Positions 21,015 through 29,116 of a stretch of 64,000 nt of DNA are shown here, in pieces. Positions within the stretch are counted from its first letter, which is position 1. Every line of letters starts with the position of its first letter. A program made the position numbers and the translations under genes. The notes below the pieces were generated by a model. It ran no database searches. It saw nothing but the letters and a program-made list of their open reading frames with translations, and was not told the origin of the DNA. The stretch comes from Umezawaea tangerina. GTDB lineage: Bacteria; Actinomycetota; Actinomycetes; Mycobacteriales; Pseudonocardiaceae. Location of the stretch: assembly GCF_003002815.1 (NCBI RefSeq), contig NZ_PVTF01000004.1, forward strand, positions 682,001 to 746,000, given 5' to 3'.

Positions 21015-21974
21015 CTAGCCCTTGCGCTTGGAGACTTCCTCGGTGAGCTGCGGGGCGACGGCGAAGAGGTCGCCCACGACGCCGAAGTCGGCGATCTCGA
21101 AGATCGGCGCCTCGTTGTCCTTGTTCACCGCGATGATCGTCTTCGAGGTCTGCATGCCCGCGCGGTGCTGGATCGCGCCGGAGATGCCGAGCGCGATGTA
21201 CAGCTGCGGGGACACCGTCTTGCCGGTCTGCCCGACCTGGAACTGGTGCGGGTAGTAGCCGGAGTCGACGGCGGCGCGCGAGGCGCCGACCGCGGCGCCC
21301 AGGCTGTCGGCGAGCTTCTCGACGACCTCGAAGCTCTCCGCGCTGCCGACACCGCGACCGCCGGAGACGACGACCGAGGCCTCGGTCAGCTCGGGGCGGT
21401 CGCCGCCCACGACCTGCTCGCGACCGGTGACCTTGGTGGCCTTCGCGGTGTCCGTCGAGGGCAGCTCGACGGTCTCCTCGACCGCCGCGCCCTCCGACTC
21501 GGACGCCTCGACGCCACCGGGGCGCACGGTGATGACCGGGACGCCGGTGGAGACCTTCGACTTGACGACGAACGCGCCACCGAAGATCGACTGCGTGCCG
21601 GTGCCGTCCTCGTCGACGTCCACGACGTCGACGAGCAGGCCGGAGCCGAGGCGGATGGCGAGCCGACCGGCCACCTCCTTGCCCTCGACCGTGGCGGACA
21701 CCAGGATCGCGGCGGGCGACGCCGTGCCCGCGATGGTGGCCAGCGCGTCGACCTTCGGCGTGACGAGGTAGTTCACCGCGTCGTCCGACTCGACCGCGTA
21801 GACCTTCGCCGCGCCGTAGCGGCCCAGCGACTCCCTCACCTTCGCCGCGGTGCCGGGCGCGGCGACCACCACCGCGGACGGCTCGCCGAGACGGCGCGCG
21901 GCGGAAAGGAGCTCATAGGTGACCTTCTTGACGTCGCCGTCGACGTGGTCGACGAGGACAAGTACCTCAGACAT
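21015..21974 (-). CDS. etfA: Electron transfer flavoprotein alpha subunit
   Basis: The 319-residue alpha subunit of the ETF heterodimer, which carries electrons from acyl-CoA dehydrogenases. The FAD-binding C-terminal domain is clear: [67 protein letters not shown] and [21 protein letters not shown]. It lies 14 bases after etfB in the same operon. It corresponds to the Rv3028c (fixB) position. Confidence 0.96.
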   Translation of the reverse strand: MSEVLVLVDHVDGDVKKVTYELLSAARRLGEPSAVVVAAPGTAAKVRESLGRYGAAKVYAVESDDAVNYLVTPKVDALATIAGTASPAAILVSATVEGKEVAGRLAIRLGSGLLVDVVDVDEDGTGTQSIFGGAFVVKSKVSTGVPVITVRPGGVEASESEGAAVEETVELPSTDTAKATKVTGREQVVGGDRPELTEASVVVSGGRGVGSAESFEVVEKLADSLGAAVGASRAAVDSGYYPHQFQVGQTGKTVSPQLYIALGISGAIQHRAGMQTSKTIIAVNKDNEAPIFEIADFGVVGDLFAVAPQLTEEVSKRKG

Positions 21975-21988
21975 GTGATCCCTCGCCT

Positions 21989-22771
21989 TCAGATGAGCTT
22001 CTGGCCGACCAGGTACTCGGCGATCTTGGATCCGCCGACTCCCTCGTCGTCGATGCGCTGGCCCGCGCTGCGCGGGGGCTTGGGGGACGCCTCGATCACA
22101 CCGGACCAGGCACCCCCGAGACCGACCTCGCCAGCGTCGACCCCGAGGTCGGCGACGGTCAGCGTGGTCACGGGCTTCTTCTTCGCGGCCATGATGCCCT
22201 TGAAGGACGGGTACCGCGGCTCGTTGATCTTCTCGGTGACGCTCACGATCGCGGGCAGCGACGCCTCGAGGTGGGCGACGCCCTCCTCGGTCTCGCGCTC
22301 GCCCTTGACGGTGGTGCCCTCGACGGTGACCTTGCGCAGCTGCGTGACCTGCGGCAGGCCGAGGATCTCGGCCAGGATCGCCGGGATCGCGCCCGCGCGG
22401 CCGTCGGTCGCCTCGTTGCCCGCGATGACCAGGTCGAAGCCCTCGACGGTGCCGATCGCCTTCGCGAGCACCTTGGCGGTGGCGATGACGTCGGAGCCGT
22501 GCAGCGCGTCGTCCGAGACGTGGACCGCCTTGTCGGCGCCCATGGACAGCGCCTTGCGGATCGCGTCGGTGGCGCGGCCGGGGCCCATGGCGATGACCGT
22601 CACCTCGCCGCCGTGGGCTTCCTTCAGCAGCAACGCCTCTTCGACGGCACGCTCGTTGATCTCGTCGAGCACGGCGTCCGCGGACTCGCGGTCAAGGGTG
22701 TGGTCGGCATCGGTGAGCTTGCGCTCGGACCAGGTGTCAGGCACCTGCTTGACCAGGACGACAATGTTCAT
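21989..22771 (-). CDS. etfB: Electron transfer flavoprotein beta subunit
   Basis: The 260-residue beta subunit binds AMP and pairs with EtfA. Family motifs include VLVKQVPDTW, NERAVEEALLLKE, MGADKAVHVSDDAL, DLVIAGNEATDGRAGAIPAILAE and the recognition-loop region RYPSFKGIMAAKKKPV with the conserved Leu/Lys-rich turn. It is the first gene of etfBA. A plausible promoter and palindrome lie 110-160 bases upstream. Confidence 0.96.
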   Translation of the reverse strand: MNIVVLVKQVPDTWSERKLTDADHTLDRESADAVLDEINERAVEEALLLKEAHGGEVTVIAMGPGRATDAIRKALSMGADKAVHVSDDALHGSDVIATAKVLAKAIGTVEGFDLVIAGNEATDGRAGAIPAILAEILGLPQVTQLRKVTVEGTTVKGERETEEGVAHLEASLPAIVSVTEKINEPRYPSFKGIMAAKKKPVTTLTVADLGVDAGEVGLGGAWSGVIEASPKPPRSAGQRIDDEGVGGSKIAEYLVGQKLI

Positions 22772-22883
22772 AGGTCCTCTTCGACCTCCTGCGGACGGGC
22801 GGCGACGTGACTAGGCGACTGCTGGGAGACGCGCTGGCCGCCGGTGTGTGCGCGACCCTGCCATGTCCTCGCCGCGTTGGCAT

Positions 22884-22930
22884 GGTGGTGTCGACCACCC
22901 TCATGTTACCCACGAGTAGCCGCGGTGCAA
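22884..22930 (-). promoter_or_regulatory. Candidate etfBA promoter with downstream operator
   Basis: Reading the minus strand, TTGCAC (22930-22925) and TAACAT (22908-22903) are separated by 16 bases. Just downstream is an inverted repeat GGTGGT/ACCACC around GTCG (22884-22899), placed where a repressor would block elongation or overlap +1. A lipid-responsive TetR-type regulator would make sense for ETF, but this is inference. Confidence 0.4.
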
Positions 22931-23047
22931 ACGCCTGCAAGCAGCAGGCAAGCGTGACGGTACTCACCCTCGTCGCACCAGGTGACTGGATCGGTTAAGA
23001 CCCAGACGCCGCACTCCTCTGCACCGGTACGGCTAGGGTCCGATTAC

Positions 23048-23890
23048 ATGTACCGGCGCGTCGCGATAGTGACCGACTCCACCGCGTGCCTGCCTCCCGC
23101 GTTGACCGACGAGCTGGGCATCACCGTGGCGCAGATCCAGGTCCGCATCGGCGACCAGCTCGACGACGAGTCCCGCATCCCGGTCCCCGCGCTGGTCAAC
23201 GCCATGAGAGGCAGCCTCTCGGTCACCACCGTGCCCCCCGATCCCGGCGCCTTCTACTGGGCCTACGCCGACGCGGGTGCCGCCGGCGCCGAGGCCGTCG
23301 TCTCCATCCACGTCTCCTCACGGCTTTCCGGCACCGTCGACACCGCCTGCAACGCCGCCAAGCAGGTCCGGGTCCCGGTCCACGTCGTCGACACCGGCAC
23401 CTGCGGCATGAGCCTCGGCTACGCGGTGCTCGCCGCCGCCGACGCCGCCGCCCGCGGTGCCGACGCCCGCAAGGTCATCGGCGCCGCCATGCACAGCTTC
23501 CGCAGGGGCACCGAGCTCATCTACGTCGACACCCTCGAACACCTCAAACGCGGCGGCCGCATCAGCCCCGCCGTCGCCATGCTCGGCACAGCCGTCTCCA
23601 TGAAACCCCTGCTCACCATGTCCGACGGCCAGATCAAACCGCTCGAGAAGGTCATCGGCACCGACCGCGCCCTGCGCCGCATGGTCGACATCGCCGCGAA
23701 GAAGGCGGGCGAGGACCGCGTCGACATCGCCGTCGAGCACTTCGCCGCCGAAGACCGCGCCCACGACGTCATGCGCCGCCTAAGGAAGAAGGTCCCCGGC
23801 GCCCGCAAGTACATGCTCACCCAGGTCAGCTCCGCCATCGGCGCCCACGTCGGCCCCGGCGCCATCGGCGTCAGCATCTCCCCCGTCTAG
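23048..23890 (+). CDS. DegV-family fatty-acid-binding protein
   Basis: 280 residues with the full DegV fold: AIVTDSTACLPP at the start, TTVPPDPGAFYWAYADAGAAGAEAVVSIHVSSRLSGTVDTA (contiguous in the protein), VHVVDTGTCGMSLGYAV, YVDTLEHLKRGGRIS and the C-terminal VGPGAIGVSI. DegV proteins bind fatty acids, and FakB members present them to the kinase FakA; no FakA gene is in this window. A -10-like TAGGGT (23034-23039) only nine bases before the ATG suggests a leaderless transcript. The 3' half is C-rich toward repeat copy B. Confidence 0.9.
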   Translation: MYRRVAIVTDSTACLPPALTDELGITVAQIQVRIGDQLDDESRIPVPALVNAMRGSLSVTTVPPDPGAFYWAYADAGAAGAEAVVSIHVSSRLSGTVDTACNAAKQVRVPVHVVDTGTCGMSLGYAVLAAADAAARGADARKVIGAAMHSFRRGTELIYVDTLEHLKRGGRISPAVAMLGTAVSMKPLLTMSDGQIKPLEKVIGTDRALRRMVDIAAKKAGEDRVDIAVEHFAAEDRAHDVMRRLRKKVPGARKYMLTQVSSAIGAHVGPGAIGVSISPV

Positions 23891-23949
23891 GTTTGCCCAC
23901 CAGGAAATACGGGAACAAACAGGACAAAGCCGATCCACTTGGAGCGCTC

Positions 23950-24093
23950 ATGGCCTCGCTGTTCAGCAAGATCGCCGCCTACGTCCGCAGCCCCCAGGGC
24001 CGCCAGATGACCGAGCGCGCCAAGCAAATGGCCAAAGACCCCCAAAAACGCGCCCAAGCCCAGCAAATGCTCCGCAAGTTCCGCAAGCGCTAA
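23950..24093 (+). CDS. Small basic protein, 47 residues
   Basis: MASLFSKIAAYVRSPQG begins a highly basic helical peptide ending in LRKFRKR. GGAG sits 5-8 bases before the ATG at 23950. Similar tiny basic proteins (SPQGRQ...AKDPQKR...) occur in many actinobacteria without known function; the pattern looks like an amphipathic membrane- or nucleic-acid-associated helix. It follows DegV by 59 bases and precedes repeat copy B. Confidence 0.7.
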   Translation: MASLFSKIAAYVRSPQGRQMTERAKQMAKDPQKRAQAQQMLRKFRKR

Positions 24094-24151
24094 CCCAGAC
24101 AAGACAAGCAACACCGCAACACACCGCAACCACACCGCAACCACACCCCCC

Positions 24152-24486
24152 GCTGGGCGCAGCCCGCCAGCGCGCATCCGGCGCGGAGCGCCTGGGGCCT
24201 TGTCCGCCGCGCAGCAAGGATGCCCTGTCCGCCGCGCAGCGCGGATGCCCCGTCCAACGGCGAAGCCGAGGATGCAGTGTCCGACGCGAAGCGAGGATGC
24301 TTGAGTCAGGCGGAGCCTGATGCTGGCGAAGCCAGACTTCCCCTCTGCCCCCGATCCACAGCGCCCTCCTGCCCGATCTTCGTTGTCAAGATGGCTTTAT
24401 CGTCTTGACAACGAAGATCGGGCATTGAGACAATCGCGCGCCGGGGGCCGGGCTTCCCCACGAGTGAGAGGGCCGAAAGCCAGGCT
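24152..24486 (-). repeat. Dispersed hairpin-module element, copy B (reverse orientation)
   Basis: The same element as copies A and C, read on the minus strand. It carries the ATTGTCTCAATG box, a 22-bp hairpin, AGGGCGCTGTGGATCGG, CTGGCTTCGCCAG, then five CATC-started hairpin modules of ~23-27 bases (for example built on CTCGGCTTCGCCG, CGCGCTGCGCGG) and the conserved end. It lies between convergent genes ending at 24093 and 24531. The module number and the identity of the hairpin middle differ from copy A. Confidence 0.9.
24370..24424. terminator. 22-bp perfect hairpin of copy B, probable bidirectional terminator
   Basis: Arms 24370-24391 and 24403-24424 are exact reverse complements around an 11-base loop. 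The outer TGCC and inner TTGTCAAGA match copies A and C; the middle CGATCTTCG is unique to this copy yet fully paired. It lies between convergent genes. Confidence 0.7.
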
Positions 24487-24530
24487 TTGCGTCGCAGAAG
24501 AACCAAACCGCAGGGCAGCACCACCACCCC

Positions 24531-24968
24531 TCAGCGACTAGCCCTCCTCCGAGCAGCCTCAAAAGTCCTCAAATACCTCTGCCGAAACTCCTCGTTGTGC
24601 GCAAGCATCCGCACAGGCTGCTCCGGCAAACTCACCACCACCCGAACCTCAGCCTCCTCAAAACCCGGTTCCTCAAAATCCGGCAACTCCACCGGCTCGA
24701 ACTCGAACTCCGGCCCCACAACCCCCACCACCTCCGGTACCGGCACCAACTCGATCACCGACGCCAACGGCCCCTCGAACTCCACCCCCACCACCGGATT
24801 CCGATGAACCGGCCTCTCCCCACCCCCCTCCGGCGGCCACACCACCACCGGAGCTGGCACCACCTCAGGAACCGCCTCCTCCCCCCTCAACATCACCGCC
24901 GTCACCACGCACCCCACGGCGAACGACAACGCGCACAGCCCGAACACGAACGCGACAGCACCTGCCAT
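24531..24968 (-). CDS. Single-pass membrane protein with acidic/proline-rich exterior, unknown function
   Basis: 145 residues from the ATG at 24968 (MAGAVAFVFGLCALSFAVG). One N-terminal transmembrane helix (residues ~2-27) is followed by a Val/Pro/Glu-rich stretch (EEAVPEVVPAPVVVWPPEGGG, ELVPVPEVVGVVGPEFEFEP) and a basic C-terminal helix (MLAHNEEFRQRYLRTFEAARRR). It starts nine bases after the OmpA-like gene and is the last gene of a three-gene unit. The coding sequence is strongly A/C-rich on the plus strand next to repeat copy B. Confidence 0.65.
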   Translation of the reverse strand: MAGAVAFVFGLCALSFAVGCVVTAVMLRGEEAVPEVVPAPVVVWPPEGGGERPVHRNPVVGVEFEGPLASVIELVPVPEVVGVVGPEFEFEPVELPDFEEPGFEEAEVRVVVSLPEQPVRMLAHNEEFRQRYLRTFEAARRRASR

Positions 24969-24976
24969 GACCGTCC

Positions 24977-25561
24977 TCAACTCACCTGGACGTCGACGGC
25001 CGGGCCGCCGTCGGAGGGCGGTCCCCACACCGGATCGACGATGACCTTGGTCCTGATGGACTCCACCGGTACGCCGCGGCTGACCAGGAACTCCCGGACC
25101 AGTGCCGCCCGTTCCATCGCCAGGACGTCGCAGCGGTGCGACGCCGTCTCGCCGTTCCACGCGTGTGACACCAGGGTGATCGCCGCGCCGCCGGTGCGGT
25201 GCAGCAGTTCGCCCACGCCGCTCTGCACCTGGTAGCCGGGGCCGACGAAGTCCGAGCTGCCGGGTGCGAACGTGATGCCCTTGACGCCGTTGCTCAGGAA
25301 CAGCGTGCTCACGTTGCGCTGCACCACGTCCGGCGTCGGCGGCGGTGGGGGGAGCAGCAGCGGGGGCAGCGGCACGTCGATCACCACCGGTACCGCTTGC
25401 GGCTGCGCGACGAAGGTGGTGCGCGGTGTCGCGGGCGCCGACGAGAACGGCAGCGCGCCGGTCAGCTCGTCGCCGTACACGGTGAACGCGAACGCCGTGA
25501 TGGAGCCGGGCACGAGGACCCCGGCCAGCGCCAGCCCGAGCCAGCGTCGTTTGCCGATCAT
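24977..25561 (-). CDS. Membrane-anchored OmpA-like (peptidoglycan-associated) domain protein
   Basis: 194 residues. The N-terminus (MIGKRRWLGLALAGVLVPGSITAFAF) is a signal or anchor helix, followed by a proline-rich linker (PLPPLLLPPPPPTPD). The C-terminal ~100 residues look like an OmpA C-domain: LFLSNGVKGITFAPGSSDFV, then LLHRTGGAAITLVSHAWNGE and CDVLAMERAALVREFLVSRGVP, with the R...V pattern of the peptidoglycan-binding helix. It would sit in the cell wall space. It is the middle gene of the DivIVA-like/OmpA-like/TM unit. Confidence 0.72.
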   Translation of the reverse strand: MIGKRRWLGLALAGVLVPGSITAFAFTVYGDELTGALPFSSAPATPRTTFVAQPQAVPVVIDVPLPPLLLPPPPPTPDVVQRNVSTLFLSNGVKGITFAPGSSDFVGPGYQVQSGVGELLHRTGGAAITLVSHAWNGETASHRCDVLAMERAALVREFLVSRGVPVESIRTKVIVDPVWGPPSDGGPAVDVQVS

Positions 25562-25577
25562 GAACCCACTCCCCGAC

Positions 25578-26552
25578 CTAGGCGCGCAGGGCGATCGCGC
25601 CGTTCTCCGTGCTGGACACCTGTTCCGGGACGAGCCCCGGTACCCGCTCGGCCGCCGCTTCGAGGGCGGAGCGGGCGGCGATGAGCTGCGAGGACACCGT
25701 GCGGCGCAGCTCGACGAGCTCGGCTGAGTGCTGCTGGATCTCGGCGATGCGCCGCTGCGCCTCGCGGCTGGCGACCTTGACGACGAACTCGCCCCTGGAC
25801 TTGACCAGGGCCTCCTGCTCCGCGATGTGCCGGTCGGCTTCGGCGCTGCGCTTGGCCAGCTCCTCGTCGAAGACCAGCTGCGCCATCACCCGGCGCTCCT
25901 CGGACTCGGTCTCCAGCCGGTTGCACTGCCCGGCCGTCTCCTCCAGCAGGATGTCGGCGTCGAGCTGGGCCTGCTCCATCGCGGCCGCGCACTCGGCGTC
26001 GACCTCGGCCAGCCTGCGCGCGTACTCCGCCTCGATCTCGGCGGCGCGGCGCTCCAGCTCGACCTCGCGCTGGTCGAGCTCCGCGGCCCGGTTCGCGGCC
26101 GCCTCGCGGGCCAGCCTGCCCTGCTCCTCGGCCTCCGCGCGCAGCTCCGCGATCTCGCGTTCGGCCTGCTCGCGGTGCTCGGCCAGCTCCACCTCGGTGC
26201 GCTGCCGCAGCGACGAGACCTCGCGGTCGGCCCTGATCCGCAGCTCGGCCGACTCGTCCTCGGCCAGCAGCAGCATCCGGTGCAGGCGCTCGGTCGCGCC
26301 CGCGGTGGTGGACGGCGACATCTCCAGCCGCTCCACCCGCGACCGCGCGTCCTCCAGGTCCTGCCGGGTCATCTCCAGCAGCTTGCGCAGGTCGGCCGCC
26401 TGGGCCATCGCCTCGGCGCGGTCGAGGCTCGTGTAGCGCAGCTGGTCTTCCAGGTTGTCGATGTGGTCGATCACCTGGCGCCGGTGGAACCCCCGGTACA
26501 CAACGTCGAAACCCGCGTGCAGCGGAACAACTTCCTGCTCTTTTGCACCCAT
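25578..26552 (-). CDS. DivIVA-like long coiled-coil protein
   Basis: About 324 residues from the ATG at 26552 (a GTG at 26561 is possible). The N-terminal FDVVYRGFHRRQVIDHIDNLE matches the DivIVA/Wag31 lipid-binding signature (FxxxxRGYDxxQVDxFL). Residues ~30-300 are an almost uninterrupted charged coiled-coil (EHREQAEREIAELRAEAEEQ, AEIEAEYARRLAEVDAE). Such proteins scaffold polar growth or septation in actinomycetes. It heads a three-gene operon with envelope proteins. It is shorter and less canonical than the main DivIVA, so a paralogue is likely. Confidence 0.75.
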   Translation of the reverse strand: MGAKEQEVVPLHAGFDVVYRGFHRRQVIDHIDNLEDQLRYTSLDRAEAMAQAADLRKLLEMTRQDLEDARSRVERLEMSPSTTAGATERLHRMLLLAEDESAELRIRADREVSSLRQRTEVELAEHREQAEREIAELRAEAEEQGRLAREAAANRAAELDQREVELERRAAEIEAEYARRLAEVDAECAAAMEQAQLDADILLEETAGQCNRLETESEERRVMAQLVFDEELAKRSAEADRHIAEQEALVKSRGEFVVKVASREAQRRIAEIQQHSAELVELRRTVSSQLIAARSALEAAAERVPGLVPEQVSSTENGAIALRA

Positions 26553-26561
26553 GGCTGCCAC

Positions 26562-26888
26562 CCACCCCGCCTTGTTGAAGATTGGCAGAGAGTACCGACG
26601 GGGTCCGACACCAACCAGCCTGTTCGGTTCTCGTCAAAAAGTGCCGAACCGATCTCACATACCCGACCAGCAGCGGAAACACCGGTTTGTAAGATCAAAA
26701 CTCGGTTTTCGTGAGTCACCCGATTGTGTCTATTTCACGAACGGTCACTGGACCACCCCGCCATCAGGGGGCAACAAACAACTCGGCTATCGCACGAAAT
26801 GTGGAACACATTCGAGTTAATCCCGAATACGCCCGGTCACGAGAGCCCGCCTCGCTACCAGCCAGTAACGAGCCACTACCCTGACCGG
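26562..26888. promoter_or_regulatory. Divergent promoter region, AT-richer than its surroundings
   Basis: No gene is supported here. The region separates the DivIVA-like operon from the methyltransferase gene and is noticeably AT-richer (for example 26690-26720). GTTCGG/CCGAAC at roughly 26622-26651 is an inverted repeat close to the DivIVA-like start. Near the right end, TACCCT (26877-26882) lies seven bases before the GTG at 26889, which suggests a leaderless transcript for the methyltransferase gene. Confidence 0.5.
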
Positions 26889-27635
26889 GTGACGCCAGCC
26901 CCCCTGCCCCTCACCGGCGAGCGGACCGTGCCGGGAATCGACGTCGAGAACTACTGGTTCCGCAGGCACGAGGCGGCCTACCTCGACCTGCTCCGGTACT
27001 GCGCGGACGCCGTGGTGCTGGAGGCGGGCTGCGGCGAGGGCTACGGCGCCCGGCTGATCGCGCGGCGGGCCGCGCGGGTGGTCGCGCTGGACTACGACGC
27101 GTTCACCGCCGCGCACGTCGGCGCCGCCTACCCGGAGCTGGACGTGGTGCGCGGCAACCTCGCGTCGCTGCCGCTGCGCACCGCGAGCGTGGACGTGGTG
27201 GCGAACCTCCAGGTCGTCGAGCACCTGTGGGACCAGGAGCAGTTCGTGGCGGAGTGCGTGCGGGTGCTGCGGCCCGGCGGCAGGCTGCTGATGACCACGC
27301 CGAACCGGCTGACGTTCTCGCCGGGGCTGGACAAGCCGCACAACCCGTTCCACACCAGGGAGCTGGCGCCCGACGAGCTGCGTGAGCTGCTCACCGTCGA
27401 CGGGCTGCGCGTGGAGGTGCTGGCGGGGCTGCGGCACGGGGCTCGGCTGCGGGAGCTCGACGCCGCGCTCGGCGGGTCGATCATCGACGCGCAGGTGGAC
27501 GTCGTGCTGTCCGGCGGGCAGTGGTCGCCGGAGCTGCTGGCCGCCGTCACGTCCGTGCGCAGCGACGACTTCGACCTCACCACCGACGACCTGGACACCA
27601 GCCTCGACCTCGTCGCGGTGGCGGTCCGGACATGA
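26889..27635 (+). CDS. SAM-dependent methyltransferase, Rv3030 position (methylglucose polysaccharide locus)
   Basis: 248 residues from the GTG at 26889. Class I methyltransferase fold: VLEAGCGEGYGARLIA (SAM glycine loop), VVALDYDA (acidic strand end), NLQVVEHLWDQEQFVAECVRVLRPGGRLLM and TPNRLTFSPG. It is the first of three coupled genes with GH57 and GT4, the order seen in mycobacteria where this set is tied to 6-O-methylglucose lipopolysaccharide. A sugar O-methyltransferase is therefore inferred. An upstream in-frame ATG at 26724 would add a low-complexity stretch and is rejected. Confidence 0.85.
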   Translation: MTPAPLPLTGERTVPGIDVENYWFRRHEAAYLDLLRYCADAVVLEAGCGEGYGARLIARRAARVVALDYDAFTAAHVGAAYPELDVVRGNLASLPLRTASVDVVANLQVVEHLWDQEQFVAECVRVLRPGGRLLMTTPNRLTFSPGLDKPHNPFHTRELAPDELRELLTVDGLRVEVLAGLRHGARLRELDAALGGSIIDAQVDVVLSGGQWSPELLAAVTSVRSDDFDLTTDDLDTSLDLVAVAVRT

Positions 27636-29092
27636 CGTCGGAGGGCACGTTCTGCCTGGTCCTGCACAGCCACCTGCCGTGGCTCGCGCACCAGGGCGGG
27701 TGGCCGGTCGGCGAGGAGTGGCTCTACCAGGCGTGGGCGCACTCCTACCTGCCGGTGGTGGACCTGCTGGAGCGGTTCGCCGCCGAGGGCCGCCGCGACG
27801 TGCTGACGCTCGGCGTGACGCCGGTGCTGGCCGCGCAGCTCGACGACCCGTACAGCCTGCGGGGCGTGCACGACTGGCTGGGCAACTGGCAGCTGCGCGC
27901 CCAGTACGCCGGGCGGCGGCTGGCCGACCTGAGCACCTACGAGCACCGGCAGTCCGAGCGCGCGCTCTCGGCGTTCGAGACCAAGTGGCGGCACGGGTTC
28001 TCCCCGCTGCTGCGGCCGCTGGTCGACTCGGGCACCGTCGAGCTGCTCGGCGGCCCGGCCACGCACCCGTTCCAGCCGCTGCTCGACCCGCGGCTGCGCG
28101 CGTTCGCGCTGCGCACCGGGCTGGCGGACACGGCGCTGCGGCTCGGGTCCGCGCCGGAGGGCATCTGGGCGCCGGAGTGCGGTTACGAGCCCGGCATGGA
28201 GCACGGCTACGCGGCCGCGGGCGTGCGGCGGTTCATGGTCGACGGGCCCGCGCTGGGCGGCGACACCTCGGCCGCGCGGACCGTCGGCGACTCGGACGTC
28301 GTGTGCTTCGGGCGCGACCTGGAGGTGTCCTACCGGGTGTGGTCGCCCAGCGTCGGCTACCCCGGCGACCCGGCGTACCGCGACTTCCACACCTACGACC
28401 ACCCCACCGGCCTCAAGCCGTCGCGGGTGACCGGCATGGACGTCGCCCCGCAGGACAAGGCGCCCTACGAGCCCGCGCTCGCCGCGGAGGCCGTGGCGCG
28501 GCACGCGGTGGACTTCGTCGACGCGGTCGTGCGCCGGCTGCGGGACCTGCGCGAGCAGAAGGGGCGGCCCGGTCTCGTGGTGGCCGCCTACGACACCGAG
28601 CTGTACGGGCACTGGTGGCACGAGGGACCGGCGTGGCTGGAGGCCGTGCTGCGCGCGCTGCCGGAGGCGGGCGTGCACGTGACGACGCTGCGCGGCGCGC
28701 TGGAGGCCGGGCACCTCGGCGGGCCGGTGGAGCTGCCCGCGTCGTCGTGGGGCGCGGGCAAGGACTGGGGCACCTGGGCCGGGCCGCAGGTCGCGGACGT
28801 CGTGCACGGCAACGCCGAGGTGCAGCGCGAGCTGCTGGCGCTGGACTTCACCGGGCCCACCCGCGACCCCGTGCTCGACCAGGCCGTCCGCGAGGCGCTG
28901 CTGTCGCTGTCGAGCGACTGGGCGTTCATGGTCACGAAGGACTCGGCCGCCGACTACGCCCGCTACCGGGCGAAGGTGCACGCGGAGCGGTTTCGCGAAC
29001 TGGTGTCCCGGCGCGGGAACGGGGCTCGGGCGGCGGAGTTGCGGCTGGTCGACGGCCCGTTCGGGCACCTCGACTCCAGGGGGTTGGCCTAG
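27632..29092 (+). CDS. GH57 (DUF1957) 1,4-alpha-glucan branching enzyme-like protein
   Basis: A 486-residue GH57 family protein. Conserved regions: LVLHSHLPWL (motif 1), LELLGGPATHPFQPLLDPR (as VELLGGPATHPFQPLLDP here), PEGIWAPECGYEPG with the nucleophile Glu, and VVAAYDTELYGHWWHEGPAWL with the acid/base Asp, followed by the DUF1957 C-terminal helical bundle. It would introduce alpha-1,6 branches into short glucans. The ATG overlaps the methyltransferase stop (ATGA). It is the Rv3031 position. Confidence 0.92.
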   Translation: MTSEGTFCLVLHSHLPWLAHQGGWPVGEEWLYQAWAHSYLPVVDLLERFAAEGRRDVLTLGVTPVLAAQLDDPYSLRGVHDWLGNWQLRAQYAGRRLADLSTYEHRQSERALSAFETKWRHGFSPLLRPLVDSGTVELLGGPATHPFQPLLDPRLRAFALRTGLADTALRLGSAPEGIWAPECGYEPGMEHGYAAAGVRRFMVDGPALGGDTSAARTVGDSDVVCFGRDLEVSYRVWSPSVGYPGDPAYRDFHTYDHPTGLKPSRVTGMDVAPQDKAPYEPALAAEAVARHAVDFVDAVVRRLRDLREQKGRPGLVVAAYDTELYGHWWHEGPAWLEAVLRALPEAGVHVTTLRGALEAGHLGGPVELPASSWGAGKDWGTWAGPQVADVVHGNAEVQRELLALDFTGPTRDPVLDQAVREALLSLSSDWAFMVTKDSAADYARYRAKVHAERFRELVSRRGNGARAAELRLVDGPFGHLDSRGLA

Positions 29093-29116
29093 GTGGGCGG
29101 AATGCGAGGATCAGCC

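Noticed and set aside
26724-26888. Upstream ATG extension of the methyltransferase at 26889
   Set aside because: The added residues are atypical and overlap the promoter-like AT-rich region; a -10-like TACCCT lies just before the GTG at 26889.
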